Shown: positions 1-7,945 of the stretch, one piece after another
Layout of the letters: the number at the start of each line of letters is the position of its first letter
Numbering within the stretch: the first letter of the stretch is position 1
Assembly: GCA_026388415.1 (NCBI GenBank)
Contig: JAPLJV010000008.1
Coordinates: 31,928 to 95,927, forward strand
Direction of reading: 5' to 3'
Length of the DNA stretch: 64,000 nucleotides
From: Deltaproteobacteria bacterium
GTDB lineage: Bacteria > Desulfobacterota > Syntrophia > Syntrophales > JACQWR01
Notes under the pieces: generated by a model
Told to the model about the DNA's origin: nothing
Databases searched by the model: none
What the model saw: only the letters and a program-made list of their open reading frames with translations
Made by a program: the position numbers and the translations under genes

Positions 1-98
1 TTTCAAAATGAAACCTTTCCCGAATCTTGCCGATAATAATTTACCCTCCAACTAAATGATTTTCAGTTCACCATTGTGGAGAGGATTACTGTTTGGAA

Positions 99-3000
99 TC
101 AAGCTCTTTCAAGCTGAAAACTTTTTTCCCGGAATAATCTTAGACAGGCATCTGCCACATCTGCATCATAAATTGTCCCTTTATTGTTCTCAATCTCTTC
201 CAGGGCTGCATTTAATCCCAATGCTGGACGATAGGGCCGGTGGGATGCCATGGATTCCACAACATCTGAAACAGCCAGAATGCGGGCCTCCATAAGAATG
301 TCATCCCCTTTCAGATTTCTTGGATAGCCCGAACCATCCATCCGTTCATGATGCTGAAAGACAATCTCCGCCAGTGGCCAAGGGGATTCCACATCCTTGA
401 GAATTTCGTATCCTTTGCGAGAGTGTTCCTTGATCAGTCTAAACTCGATTTCAGACAGCTTTGTCGGCTTGGACAATATCTCTGCCGGGATGGATAGCTT
501 TCCGATGTCATGGATCGAACCGGCCATGCGGATGCCCTCGATCTTATCCGGGGGAAGTTCCATCTCCGTGGCAATCGCACGGGCCAGATCCGCTGACCGG
601 ATCTGGTGACCGGCGGTATAAGGATCTCGTGTTTCCACGGTTGACACCATGACCTGGATGGTTGTTTGAACCGCCCTTCTGAGGTTTTTGACTGTACGCT
701 GAAGTTCCTCCTCCGCCTGCTTCTTCTCGGTGATGTCGCGGACGACGGATACAGACCCAATGATATTGCCAGTGATATCTCTGACCGGGGCTGCATTGAC
801 CTGGCGATACCGAAATTCTCCGCTTGCCGGAATTTTAATGATCTCCTCCTGGTTCGTTACCACTTCTCCTGTGAGGGCGCGCAGGGGCGGAGCCTCTTTG
901 ACAGGCCTCTCGCTACCATCCGGGCGCAACACGACCAGGCTCTTCGCCAGCTTTTCTACTTCGATCATCTGATTAGGGTCAATGCAGAAGTGTTTGAGAG
1001 CAGATGGGTTTGCTATGGTGAATGTCTTATGTGTATCTGCAAACCAGACCTCGTCGGTCATGCTGCTGATCAGTGAGGATAGTCTGGTTTTCTCTTCTTG
1101 AACAGATTCCAGAAGTGCCCGGATTTCATATTCCGCCCGCTTGAGATCGGTGATGTCCGCGGAAATACCCAGCAGGTATTCGGGTTCTCCGTTTTCGTCC
1201 GGGATCGGCACTTTCTTGGTGTGCAGGATGCGCTCTCCTTTTTTCCGGGTCTGAATGGGTTCTTCCGGGATATCAACAACCTTCTTCCCGTATAGAACAT
1301 CCCGGTCATTCTCAGTAAAGAAATCTGCCTGTTCCTTCGAGAAGAAATCATAATCGTTCTTCCCCAACAGGTCGTCCCTGGAATAACCCAGCAATTCCTC
1401 TCCCGCCCGGTTGAAACGGGAGAACCGGAGTTCCTTGGCATCCTTGAGGAAGATCATGTCCGGGATATTCTCGATAATCGAGTCCAGGAACACATTCATC
1501 CGGCGCATTTCCTCCTCCCGCTGCTTGCGCTCCGTAATATCTACGATAGCACCTCTAAGCCCCACAGGTTTGCTATCACTGTAAATTACACTTGAGATTA
1601 CAATGGCAGGAAAGACAGACCCATCTAACCTCATTAAAGTATATTCAGTGCCTCTTATTTGCTCCCCCTTTAACAGCCCTTGAATGTTCTTGCTCGATTT
1701 ATCAATGTCTTCAGGTGAAATTAGCTGCCATGCTTTAAAACCTTTCTTTAAATCCTCTTCTGTACCTATAAAAGTTTCATAAATAGCGCGGTTGACAGAA
1801 GTAATATTGGCTTCCAAATCCATATCATATACCGGGATTGGCAAAAAATCATATAGATCACGATATTTCTTCTCGCTCTCCTGTAGTGCCTCCTCCGCCT
1901 GCTTGCGGGTGGTTTGGTCCTCTGCTTGGACGATAATCAAATCCGGGAAAATGAAACCATACTGCACGAAAAGGAATCTACCCGGTGCGAAGCGACGGGA
2001 ACTTATTTCCCGTTTAATAGCACGCTGTTCCTGGAAGCAAAGATTCAAATCACGGAGGATCTGAGGTCTGTCTTTATACAGTTCCACGGCACTGGCTCCG
2101 AGATAGTCGAAGACTTTGCCGTTGGTCAGTTGCTTGGCGGCCTTGTTGAAATCTAAAAGAGTGAAATCGTCCCCTTTTTTTTTCCAGGTGAAGGTCGGGG
2201 TGGGACTATCCTGATACAGGCGTTTGAAACGTTCTTCGCTGTTCCGCAGCTCCTCCTCTGCCTGCTCACGGTCCGTAATGTCGCGGGCAACAGAAATGAT
2301 TCCGATGATCTTGCCTTCGCGCATAACGGGCGACCCACTGACTTCACCATACTTTATGGTTCCATCCTTTGCGATAAACCGATAAATCGTCGCATGAATT
2401 GTGTCACCCTTTAAGATCAAACTCATATCGGCTAAAGCCTGCTCAAAAGATTCCGGCGTAAGGACATTTCCTAAATCGGAAACAGGTCGGCCAATGAAAT
2501 CTTGTGGTTTGTATCCCAATATTTTCTCCACGCTCGGAGATATGCTAATAATGTTGAGATCTGTATCAAGTGTATAAATAACATCCGACACATTCTCAAA
2601 AGATAAACGATAGCTCTCCTCCAATATCCTCAACTCCTGATTAGCAATCTCCAGATCCAGCATTTTCTTTTCAAGTTTACTGAAAAGGATTTCATTGTAC
2701 TGCCTGAAAACCTCCATTTCTTCCTCAAGCGGTTTAGTCGCCACTTGCTTGACCACATAGTTTTCTTCCAACACCTCTTTTAGAATACTCATCAGTATAT
2801 CCGGTTCCTGGGGTTTGATGATGAATCGCTCCGCCCCGAGGCTTAATGCAAAATCCTCGTTCTTGGATCCGGTATAGGTGGCGGTGTAAAATACCAAGGG
2901 GATATGCTTGAGTGTATCATCTGATTTCCATCGCCGGCATAAGGCGTAGCCATCCATCACGGGCATCAGAATGTCCGTGACAATCAGATCCGGAGGGTTT

Positions 3001-3131
3001 AGAATGGCTTTATCCAGCGCATCCTTGCCGTTTTCCGCCGAAATCACTTCAAAACCGTATCCCTTCAGCAGGGTTTCCAGCATGTATAGATTGGTGCTGT
3101 CGTCGTCAACAATCAAGATTGTTTTTTTCAT
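99..3131 (-). CDS. Receiver / multi-PAS / HD-GYP protein (probable c-di-GMP phosphodiesterase)
   Basis: A 1010-residue soluble signalling protein. Residues 1-120 form a response-regulator receiver with the acidic cluster D9-D11, phospho-acceptor D53 (TDILMP) and a conserved Lys near 107 (IIKP). About five PAS/PAC units follow (about 170-790), several ending in the usual DITERK/DITDRE linkers. Residues about 800-1000 are an HD-GYP domain with HDIGK and HHERMDGSGYP, the signature of c-di-GMP hydrolysis. No membrane segment is seen, so it should act in the cytosol, driven by a partner kinase. The start is ATG with GGGGAG upstream; it overlaps the stop of a truncated receiver fragment (ATGA). Its last ~570 bp nearly repeat the end of the HD-GYP gene at 9687-11834. 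Confidence 0.9.
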   Translation of the reverse strand: MKKTILIVDDDSTNLYMLETLLKGYGFEVISAENGKDALDKAILNPPDLIVTDILMPVMDGYALCRRWKSDDTLKHIPLVFYTATYTGSKNEDFALSLGAERFIIKPQEPDILMSILKEVLEENYVVKQVATKPLEEEMEVFRQYNEILFSKLEKKMLDLEIANQELRILEESYRLSFENVSDVIYTLDTDLNIISISPSVEKILGYKPQDFIGRPVSDLGNVLTPESFEQALADMSLILKGDTIHATIYRFIAKDGTIKYGEVSGSPVMREGKIIGIISVARDITDREQAEEELRNSEERFKRLYQDSPTPTFTWKKKGDDFTLLDFNKAAKQLTNGKVFDYLGASAVELYKDRPQILRDLNLCFQEQRAIKREISSRRFAPGRFLFVQYGFIFPDLIIVQAEDQTTRKQAEEALQESEKKYRDLYDFLPIPVYDMDLEANITSVNRAIYETFIGTEEDLKKGFKAWQLISPEDIDKSSKNIQGLLKGEQIRGTEYTLMRLDGSVFPAIVISSVIYSDSKPVGLRGAIVDITERKQREEEMRRMNVFLDSIIENIPDMIFLKDAKELRFSRFNRAGEELLGYSRDDLLGKNDYDFFSKEQADFFTENDRDVLYGKKVVDIPEEPIQTRKKGERILHTKKVPIPDENGEPEYLLGISADITDLKRAEYEIRALLESVQEEKTRLSSLISSMTDEVWFADTHKTFTIANPSALKHFCIDPNQMIEVEKLAKSLVVLRPDGSERPVKEAPPLRALTGEVVTNQEEIIKIPASGEFRYRQVNAAPVRDITGNIIGSVSVVRDITEKKQAEEELQRTVKNLRRAVQTTIQVMVSTVETRDPYTAGHQIRSADLARAIATEMELPPDKIEGIRMAGSIHDIGKLSIPAEILSKPTKLSEIEFRLIKEHSRKGYEILKDVESPWPLAEIVFQHHERMDGSGYPRNLKGDDILMEARILAVSDVVESMASHRPYRPALGLNAALEEIENNKGTIYDADVADACLRLFREKSFQLERA

Positions 3132-3235
3132 TGTTTCTCCCCATGATGATCTTTTTTTGATAAATGCTTTTCAACCTGTACTGCAAGCATATCCGGGGCG
3201 ATCGGTATTTCTATATAGCCGCTGCAGCCCGCCTC
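3128..3235 (-). pseudogene. C-terminal fossil of a response-regulator receiver gene
   Basis: Just after the stop of the 998-residue HD-GYP gene, and in another frame, the minus strand reads EAGCSGYIEIPIAPDMLAVQ and about 15 more residues before a TGA that overlaps the ATG of the next gene. This aligns with the C-terminal quarter of the intact receiver protein at 7559-7945 (EAGCNGYIEKPIDPDTFVAK). The conserved Lys-Pro of receivers has become Ile-Pro. There is no start and no N-terminal three quarters. It looks like the stump of a receiver gene that once lay directly upstream of the PAS/HD-GYP gene and was coupled to it by the ATGA overlap. Confidence 0.75.
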
Positions 3236-6230
3236 AACCCAGATACATTGAAACATTGACACTGTCGATCTGTTCCGGCTTGAGGTAGCGCTTGGCGTAC
3301 TTCAAGTATACGCCCGAAAGAAGGAACAGGTCGAACAGCCCTGGATCGATGTGCCTGTCTTTCTTGAAAAAGGAGAGGATCTTCACTGACTCGGAGAGCG
3401 TCTTGGCCTTTTTGTATGGGCGGTCGGAAGCGGTAAGGGCTTCGAAGATATCGGCAATCGCCATGATGCGGGCCGGCACCGACAAATCGTCTTTTGTCAG
3501 ACCACGCGGGTACCCTGAGCCCGTCAACGTTTCGTGATGAGTGCCCGCATATTCGGGAACCCTTTGCAGTTCTCTCGGAAACGGCAGAGCATCCAGCATG
3601 ACGACAGTCTGGATAATGTGCTCGTTGATCTTGAAGCGCTCCTCCTCGGAGAGCGTGCCCCGTGCCACGCACAGGTTGAGGATCTCGCCGAAATTGTAAA
3701 GGCTTTCCGGAACCTGCAACTTGAATCCGTACTTGGGATCGAGCGCTTTGTCGACACCCCGGGGGATGATGTGGTAGGGCTTGTCGGAGAGGAGGGGTTC
3801 GACCGCCGGTAGCTCGGAGGCGGACACGCTTTCATAGCGCCGCAGTTCCTCGTGCGACAGGCCGAGGCGATCGTCGAAATGACGCAGCCAGGTCTGGCCG
3901 GCGATCCTCTTGATCCGCTCGATGCGCTCCGGAGCCATGAATTCGCCCCCGATATTGCATTCCGCCACGAAGGCGAAGTCGTCGGTCAATTGAGCGCGAC
4001 GCCCGCGGTATTCCCTGATGGCCGCCTCGGAATCGCCGCCGTCCTGGATTTCCTTGAGACAGGCGATCTCGGCGTCCCGCAACAGCACTTCGAACCGCAT
4101 GCGCACTTCGTGGATGCGGTTGTAGATCGTTTCGAGTTTGGTTGCCTTGTCGACCACGTACTCGGGGGTTATAACCTTTCCGCAATCGTGGAGCCACGCG
4201 CCGATCCGGAACTCCCGCCACTCTTCATCCGAATAGAAATGGAAGTCAGCGAGTGGCCCTTCCTCCACCCGGGAGGCCTCTTCCGCCAGCATTATCGCCA
4301 ATTCAGGCACCCGCTCGCAATGGCCGCCGGTGTAAGGACTCTTCGTGTCAATTGCGCCTGCCACGAGCCTGATCAACGAATCCATCAACGTCCGCTGCGC
4401 CTGCAGCAGGTTTTGGTTCTCCAGCGCGACTGCCGACTGTGAGGCCAGCGCCTCGACGAAACCTACCAATTCCCTCGGAAACGGAATAACCTTCCCGGTA
4501 TCCGGATCCAGGGCATTCATAAACTGCAGGACGCCGATCACTTCGCCTTCACGCGGCGACATGGGAACGGTCAGCATCGATTCGGTTCGATATCCCGTCT
4601 CGGCGTCGAAGCGGTGCGAACCGCTCAGATCGAACCGCTTTTCGGAATAGACGTCGTCGATGACGACGGCTTCGTTGTGCAGTGCCGCGAAAACGGACAC
4701 GTACTTCTCGTTGATTTCTCCCGTTACCGGGTCTCTGAACGGGATCTCGAACGAAGGCAGTGAATCGTCCTTGGTACGCAATGCAAACGCGAGTGTTCCT
4801 TTATCGGTTTTCAGATACATCGTTCCTGCATCGCAATTACACAACTGCTTTCCTCCAAAGAGGATGTGCCGGAGCAGCGTCTGCCGGTTGCGCTCCCGTG
4901 ACATCAGGATACCGTTCTCCACCAGGCTCGCCAGTTTCTGCTCGGCTACCGTCAGGGCTCTGGTGCGTTGATGCAGCGTACTCTTCATGACTTTCTGGGC
5001 CTGGGCCAATGCTATGACTTCGTAGAGAATCGTAGGCAGACGACCGACTTCGCCGGAGAAGTCCATTTTTGAGATGCGCTCTGCGTCCTTGGCGAGAATG
5101 GAGAGGGAGCGCCCAACCCGGCGGGCACCAATAACAGCGAGGGGGATCACGACCAGCAGAAAGGCGATCGTCAGGAGGATGACCTGGTTCCGCGCCTCGG
5201 TGATCGGACCGGAAAAGTCACGCATCGGCGCAAAGACGCCGATGCGGAACTCGGCGCCCGGTGCGGCGGGATACGCGTAATATGCAAACACGAACTTTTC
5301 TCCCCCGACGTTGATGATCCTCGCACGCGACGCATCGTCCTCACTTTGCCATGCTTCCAATACGGCAAGGTGGGGACTGGCGGTCTGGGAGATCGGTGTC
5401 AATGAGGCCACTTCCTTCAGGTTGTAGGCCTGGTAGGCGCTGTGGTGAGCCAGGATCCTATTGTGGTGGTCGAGAATGACAATCGCGCTGGCCGGCGTCA
5501 GTGGAATTTTCGCCAGGAAATCGTGAAGCGCGCCCAGGCTCAGGTCTGCTCCAAGCACTCCGATCCCTCCCCGGAGCGGGCTGGAAATCGTAATCCCCGG
5601 TTCCCGGGAAGAGGCAAAAATATACGGGTCCGTGATCGCGACGGGCGGAGTCTGTTTTGCCCCATCATACCAGGGCCGCTGGGTCGGGAAATACTGGGTC
5701 TGTCCTTCTTTCGAACCAATAACTTGCCGGTCGGAGGACCAGAATTCCCAGGTTTCCAAGCGCCTCCCTCCCTCCTTCCGGACGATTTTCCGCAGGGCGA
5801 ACCGGGTGTTCTCGGGCGCTGCCAAGGAGGCAAGCAAGTTCTGGTTGCCCTTGGTATTCACCACCTGAAAGAAATCGTCGTTCTCAAGCCCGAAATAGAC
5901 GGAATATAGGCTTTCTTCGCTCTCCAACTGGGACATGAAGGTCACCACCATGTCATGGTCGTTCAAGCGTCCTTCCTCGGCGAAGCGCGCGCGCCTAGCG
6001 CCGGCCTGCACCGTGACCTGGCGGCTTGTGCCCCCGATGAGATTCCGCAGCCGCTCCACACCGGTCTGTGCTATGAGGAAGAAGCGTTGCTTTGCGCTGT
6101 CTTCCGCCATGGCGTTGAATTTGGTGATGACGACGACCAGAATCGAGGCAGTGAGCACAAAGACGATGCAGAGCATGGCGATGACGGCCCAGTTATGGAA
6201 GCGTAGATTCCGACCAAACAAGAGATGCAT
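3234..6230 (-). CDS. Membrane Cache-HAMP-GAF sensor with HD-GYP phosphodiesterase domain
   Basis: A 998-residue protein. It has a membrane helix at about 14-36, a large periplasmic Cache-like sensor (about 40-340), a second helix at about 345-370, a HAMP-like linker, a GAF domain (about 445-625) and an HD-GYP domain. The HD motif (HDCGK) is at residue 681 and the HHETLTGSGYP motif at about 898. They are some 217 residues apart instead of the usual 55-65, so a long mostly helical insert splits the domain. The start is ATG with AAGGAG upstream. It follows an OmpA-like lipoprotein and a FecR-domain gene, and the three look like one transcription unit that is visibly richer in G+C than its flanks. 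Predicted role: c-di-GMP breakdown in response to a periplasmic ligand. Confidence 0.87.
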   Translation of the reverse strand: MHLLFGRNLRFHNWAVIAMLCIVFVLTASILVVVITKFNAMAEDSAKQRFFLIAQTGVERLRNLIGGTSRQVTVQAGARRARFAEEGRLNDHDMVVTFMSQLESEESLYSVYFGLENDDFFQVVNTKGNQNLLASLAAPENTRFALRKIVRKEGGRRLETWEFWSSDRQVIGSKEGQTQYFPTQRPWYDGAKQTPPVAITDPYIFASSREPGITISSPLRGGIGVLGADLSLGALHDFLAKIPLTPASAIVILDHHNRILAHHSAYQAYNLKEVASLTPISQTASPHLAVLEAWQSEDDASRARIINVGGEKFVFAYYAYPAAPGAEFRIGVFAPMRDFSGPITEARNQVILLTIAFLLVVIPLAVIGARRVGRSLSILAKDAERISKMDFSGEVGRLPTILYEVIALAQAQKVMKSTLHQRTRALTVAEQKLASLVENGILMSRERNRQTLLRHILFGGKQLCNCDAGTMYLKTDKGTLAFALRTKDDSLPSFEIPFRDPVTGEINEKYVSVFAALHNEAVVIDDVYSEKRFDLSGSHRFDAETGYRTESMLTVPMSPREGEVIGVLQFMNALDPDTGKVIPFPRELVGFVEALASQSAVALENQNLLQAQRTLMDSLIRLVAGAIDTKSPYTGGHCERVPELAIMLAEEASRVEEGPLADFHFYSDEEWREFRIGAWLHDCGKVITPEYVVDKATKLETIYNRIHEVRMRFEVLLRDAEIACLKEIQDGGDSEAAIREYRGRRAQLTDDFAFVAECNIGGEFMAPERIERIKRIAGQTWLRHFDDRLGLSHEELRRYESVSASELPAVEPLLSDKPYHIIPRGVDKALDPKYGFKLQVPESLYNFGEILNLCVARGTLSEEERFKINEHIIQTVVMLDALPFPRELQRVPEYAGTHHETLTGSGYPRGLTKDDLSVPARIMAIADIFEALTASDRPYKKAKTLSESVKILSFFKKDRHIDPGLFDLFLLSGVYLKYAKRYLKPEQIDSVNVSMYLG

Positions 6231-6310
6231 AATAACTCCTTTCGACGGGATCCGTCGTACAGACCCCCAGCGCTCCCTCAGTACAACGCCCGGAGCCGGA
6301 GGGCGAGTGA

Positions 6311-6931
6311 TTATCGAACGGTGATCTCCACCCGGCGGTTTTTCGGCTCGGGTGTGTTGTCCGGTGTGGCGACAAGCAGATTCCTCTTACCATGAGAGGC
6401 GATCGTTATATCATGCACCTGCAGGCCCGCCGTCCTGATGATTTCCGCCACCGACTGTGCCCGCTGCAACCCGAGCCTCTCGTTGGCCTCGCTGTTCCCC
6501 ACGGTATCGGTATGGCCGATCACCGATACATCCGGTGCGGGGTGCTTTTCCGCCGCAGCCAGGATCTCCGGAATCAGGGCTTCCGACTCGGCTGTCAACA
6601 CCGTCCCGCTGGCCTTGTAGTAGAGCATGAAGCTGACCGGCAGTGGTGGCCGTGCGGCGAGGGCTTCGCCAAAGTCCCGGTTGATCTTGCCTTCATCTAT
6701 ACCGTAGGGCTTGCCCGAGCCATCGTCCAGATCAACGGCGGAGCGGGCTTCGTTCAGCAGGACATCGCCTTTCACGCCGCTCACCGACAACTGTCCCACC
6801 GTGCCGTCCGCATTGTCCATCAGAACGACGTAGGACTTCGGCGCCTGGGCGGCCGGCGGGGTCGTGGCGCAGCCCATGGCAACGATCAGGACGGCAAAAA
6901 CGACAAACGCTGGTTTCAGGTTGCGAATCAT
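6311..6931 (-). CDS. OmpA-family peptidoglycan-binding lipoprotein
   Basis: 206 residues, beginning MIRNLKPAFVVF. The signal peptide has a lipobox (VAMGC). The C-terminal half is an OmpA/MotB domain with the marks VIGHTDTVGNSEANERLGLQ and NRRVEITV, so the protein is probably anchored in the outer membrane and holds peptidoglycan. A longer in-frame reading up to 7333 exists, but that part is the out-of-frame shadow of the FecR gene. This start overlaps the FecR stop by 4 nt (ATGA), typical of translational coupling. Downstream is the Cache/HD-GYP gene, so the lipoprotein may belong to an envelope-sensing unit (inference). Confidence 0.88.
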   Translation of the reverse strand: MIRNLKPAFVVFAVLIVAMGCATTPPAAQAPKSYVVLMDNADGTVGQLSVSGVKGDVLLNEARSAVDLDDGSGKPYGIDEGKINRDFGEALAARPPLPVSFMLYYKASGTVLTAESEALIPEILAAAEKHPAPDVSVIGHTDTVGNSEANERLGLQRAQSVAEIIRTAGLQVHDITIASHGKRNLLVATPDNTPEPKNRRVEITVR

Positions 6932-7386
6932 GGCTTTTCCCTCCCGTTCTGCGGCTCGACCTTGACAAGAAAGCGGGTGCCGCGGATTCCGATCGTGCCT
7001 GTCGGCGTCTTCATGGTCACAGAGCTCGGTTTGAGCTTGGCGATCACGCCCGAGATAACCTGCAGGGAGCCTTTCGACATGCGCGTACCGAACTTCAGGT
7101 TGTCCTTCCCCGGCGCATAGAGGTACTCGTCCACCGTCAGTTCGGTGTCCGGCCCGAAGGACATGACGGTATTGTCCTTGAAGGTGACGCCCATGGCCCC
7201 CTTGGTTCCGGTCATCAAAGTGTTTCCAAGTTTGATGGGAGTACCGACCTCGGCCTTGACCGGCTTTCCGGCATCGATCACTGCTGCGCTGCCCGAGACC
7301 GTCTTGACGAAGCCAATCGCATCCTGGGCCCATGCCGGCGATCCGGCCAGGAGCATCAGGATGATTACTAGGATGAAGCGTATCAT
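6928..7386 (-). CDS. FecR-domain periplasmic protein
   Basis: 152 residues with a cleavable signal peptide (ends about SPAWA) and a FecR domain: GTPIKLGNTLMTGTKGAMGV, then FGPDTELTVDEY and TPTGTIGIRGTRF. Such proteins are exported and often sit beside OmpA-like and sensor genes. This is not the membrane-anchored FecR anti-sigma factor, because there is no N-terminal cytosolic domain or sigma gene. The start is ATG with GGGAGGAAA upstream. It is the first gene of the three-gene G+C-rich unit; its 3' end overlaps the OmpA lipoprotein gene by 4 nt. Confidence 0.85.
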   Translation of the reverse strand: MIRFILVIILMLLAGSPAWAQDAIGFVKTVSGSAAVIDAGKPVKAEVGTPIKLGNTLMTGTKGAMGVTFKDNTVMSFGPDTELTVDEYLYAPGKDNLKFGTRMSKGSLQVISGVIAKLKPSSVTMKTPTGTIGIRGTRFLVKVEPQNGREKP

Positions 7387-7558
7387 GATTTTCCTCCCAT
7401 TAGCGCGTGTGGGTGTTCAACGCCCATTCCGAGATGCGTGATCCCGCGTTTTCACAAGTGAAAAGTTAATCAGCTTCATCAGTTAACTTTTTTAAACTTG
7501 GCCCGATTTTTTTAAAAAAACGGGCAAGAAAATGAACCAGAATCAAAAATACGAAAAT

Positions 7559-7945
7559 TCAAAGCTCTCCTGTAGTCCTTACGGGCAAATGTTGTTCAAC
7601 TTTTGCCACAAAGGTATCCGGATCAATTGGTTTCTCTATATATCCATTACAGCCGGCTTCCATGACCTTTTCACGGTCACCGGACATTGCATAGGACGTC
7701 ACGGCAACAATGGGAGTATCTGCAAGGTCCAGGTTCTGCCTTAAGTTGTGGGCGACGGCGTAACCATCCATGACAGGCAACTGGATATCCAGGAGGATCA
7801 GATCCGGTTTTAGCGAAGCCGCCATTTCAATGCCTGCTTTACCATCCAGCGCGGCGAAGACTTCATAGTTGCTCTGCTCAAGGATGAACCTGACCAGATA
7901 AAGATTCTGTTCGTTGTCTTCGATGACAAGGATTTTTCCCTTCAT
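7559..7945 (-). CDS. Single-domain response regulator (receiver only)
   Basis: 128 residues, beginning MKGKILVIEDNEQNLYL. It is a complete CheY/DivK-like receiver with the acidic pair in the first strand, phospho-Asp in LILLDIQLPVMDG, and the late Lys-Pro (YIEKPIDP). There is no output domain, so it should act by protein contact. The ATG is preceded by AGAGAGGAAAG and overlaps the stop of the upstream kinase gene by 4 nt (ATGA), which marks the two as a translationally coupled pair. A longer reading back to 7999 lies inside the kinase gene and is rejected. The fossil at 3128-3235 is a paralogue. Confidence 0.93.
   Translation of the reverse strand: MKGKILVIEDNEQNLYLVRFILEQSNYEVFAALDGKAGIEMAASLKPDLILLDIQLPVMDGYAVAHNLRQNLDLADTPIVAVTSYAMSGDREKVMEAGCNGYIEKPIDPDTFVAKVEQHLPVRTTGEL

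Noticed and set aside
6311..7333. Single 340-residue protein covering the OmpA region and upstream
   Set aside because: The N-terminal 134 residues are the FecR gene read out of frame; the real start is ATG 6931 overlapping the FecR stop.
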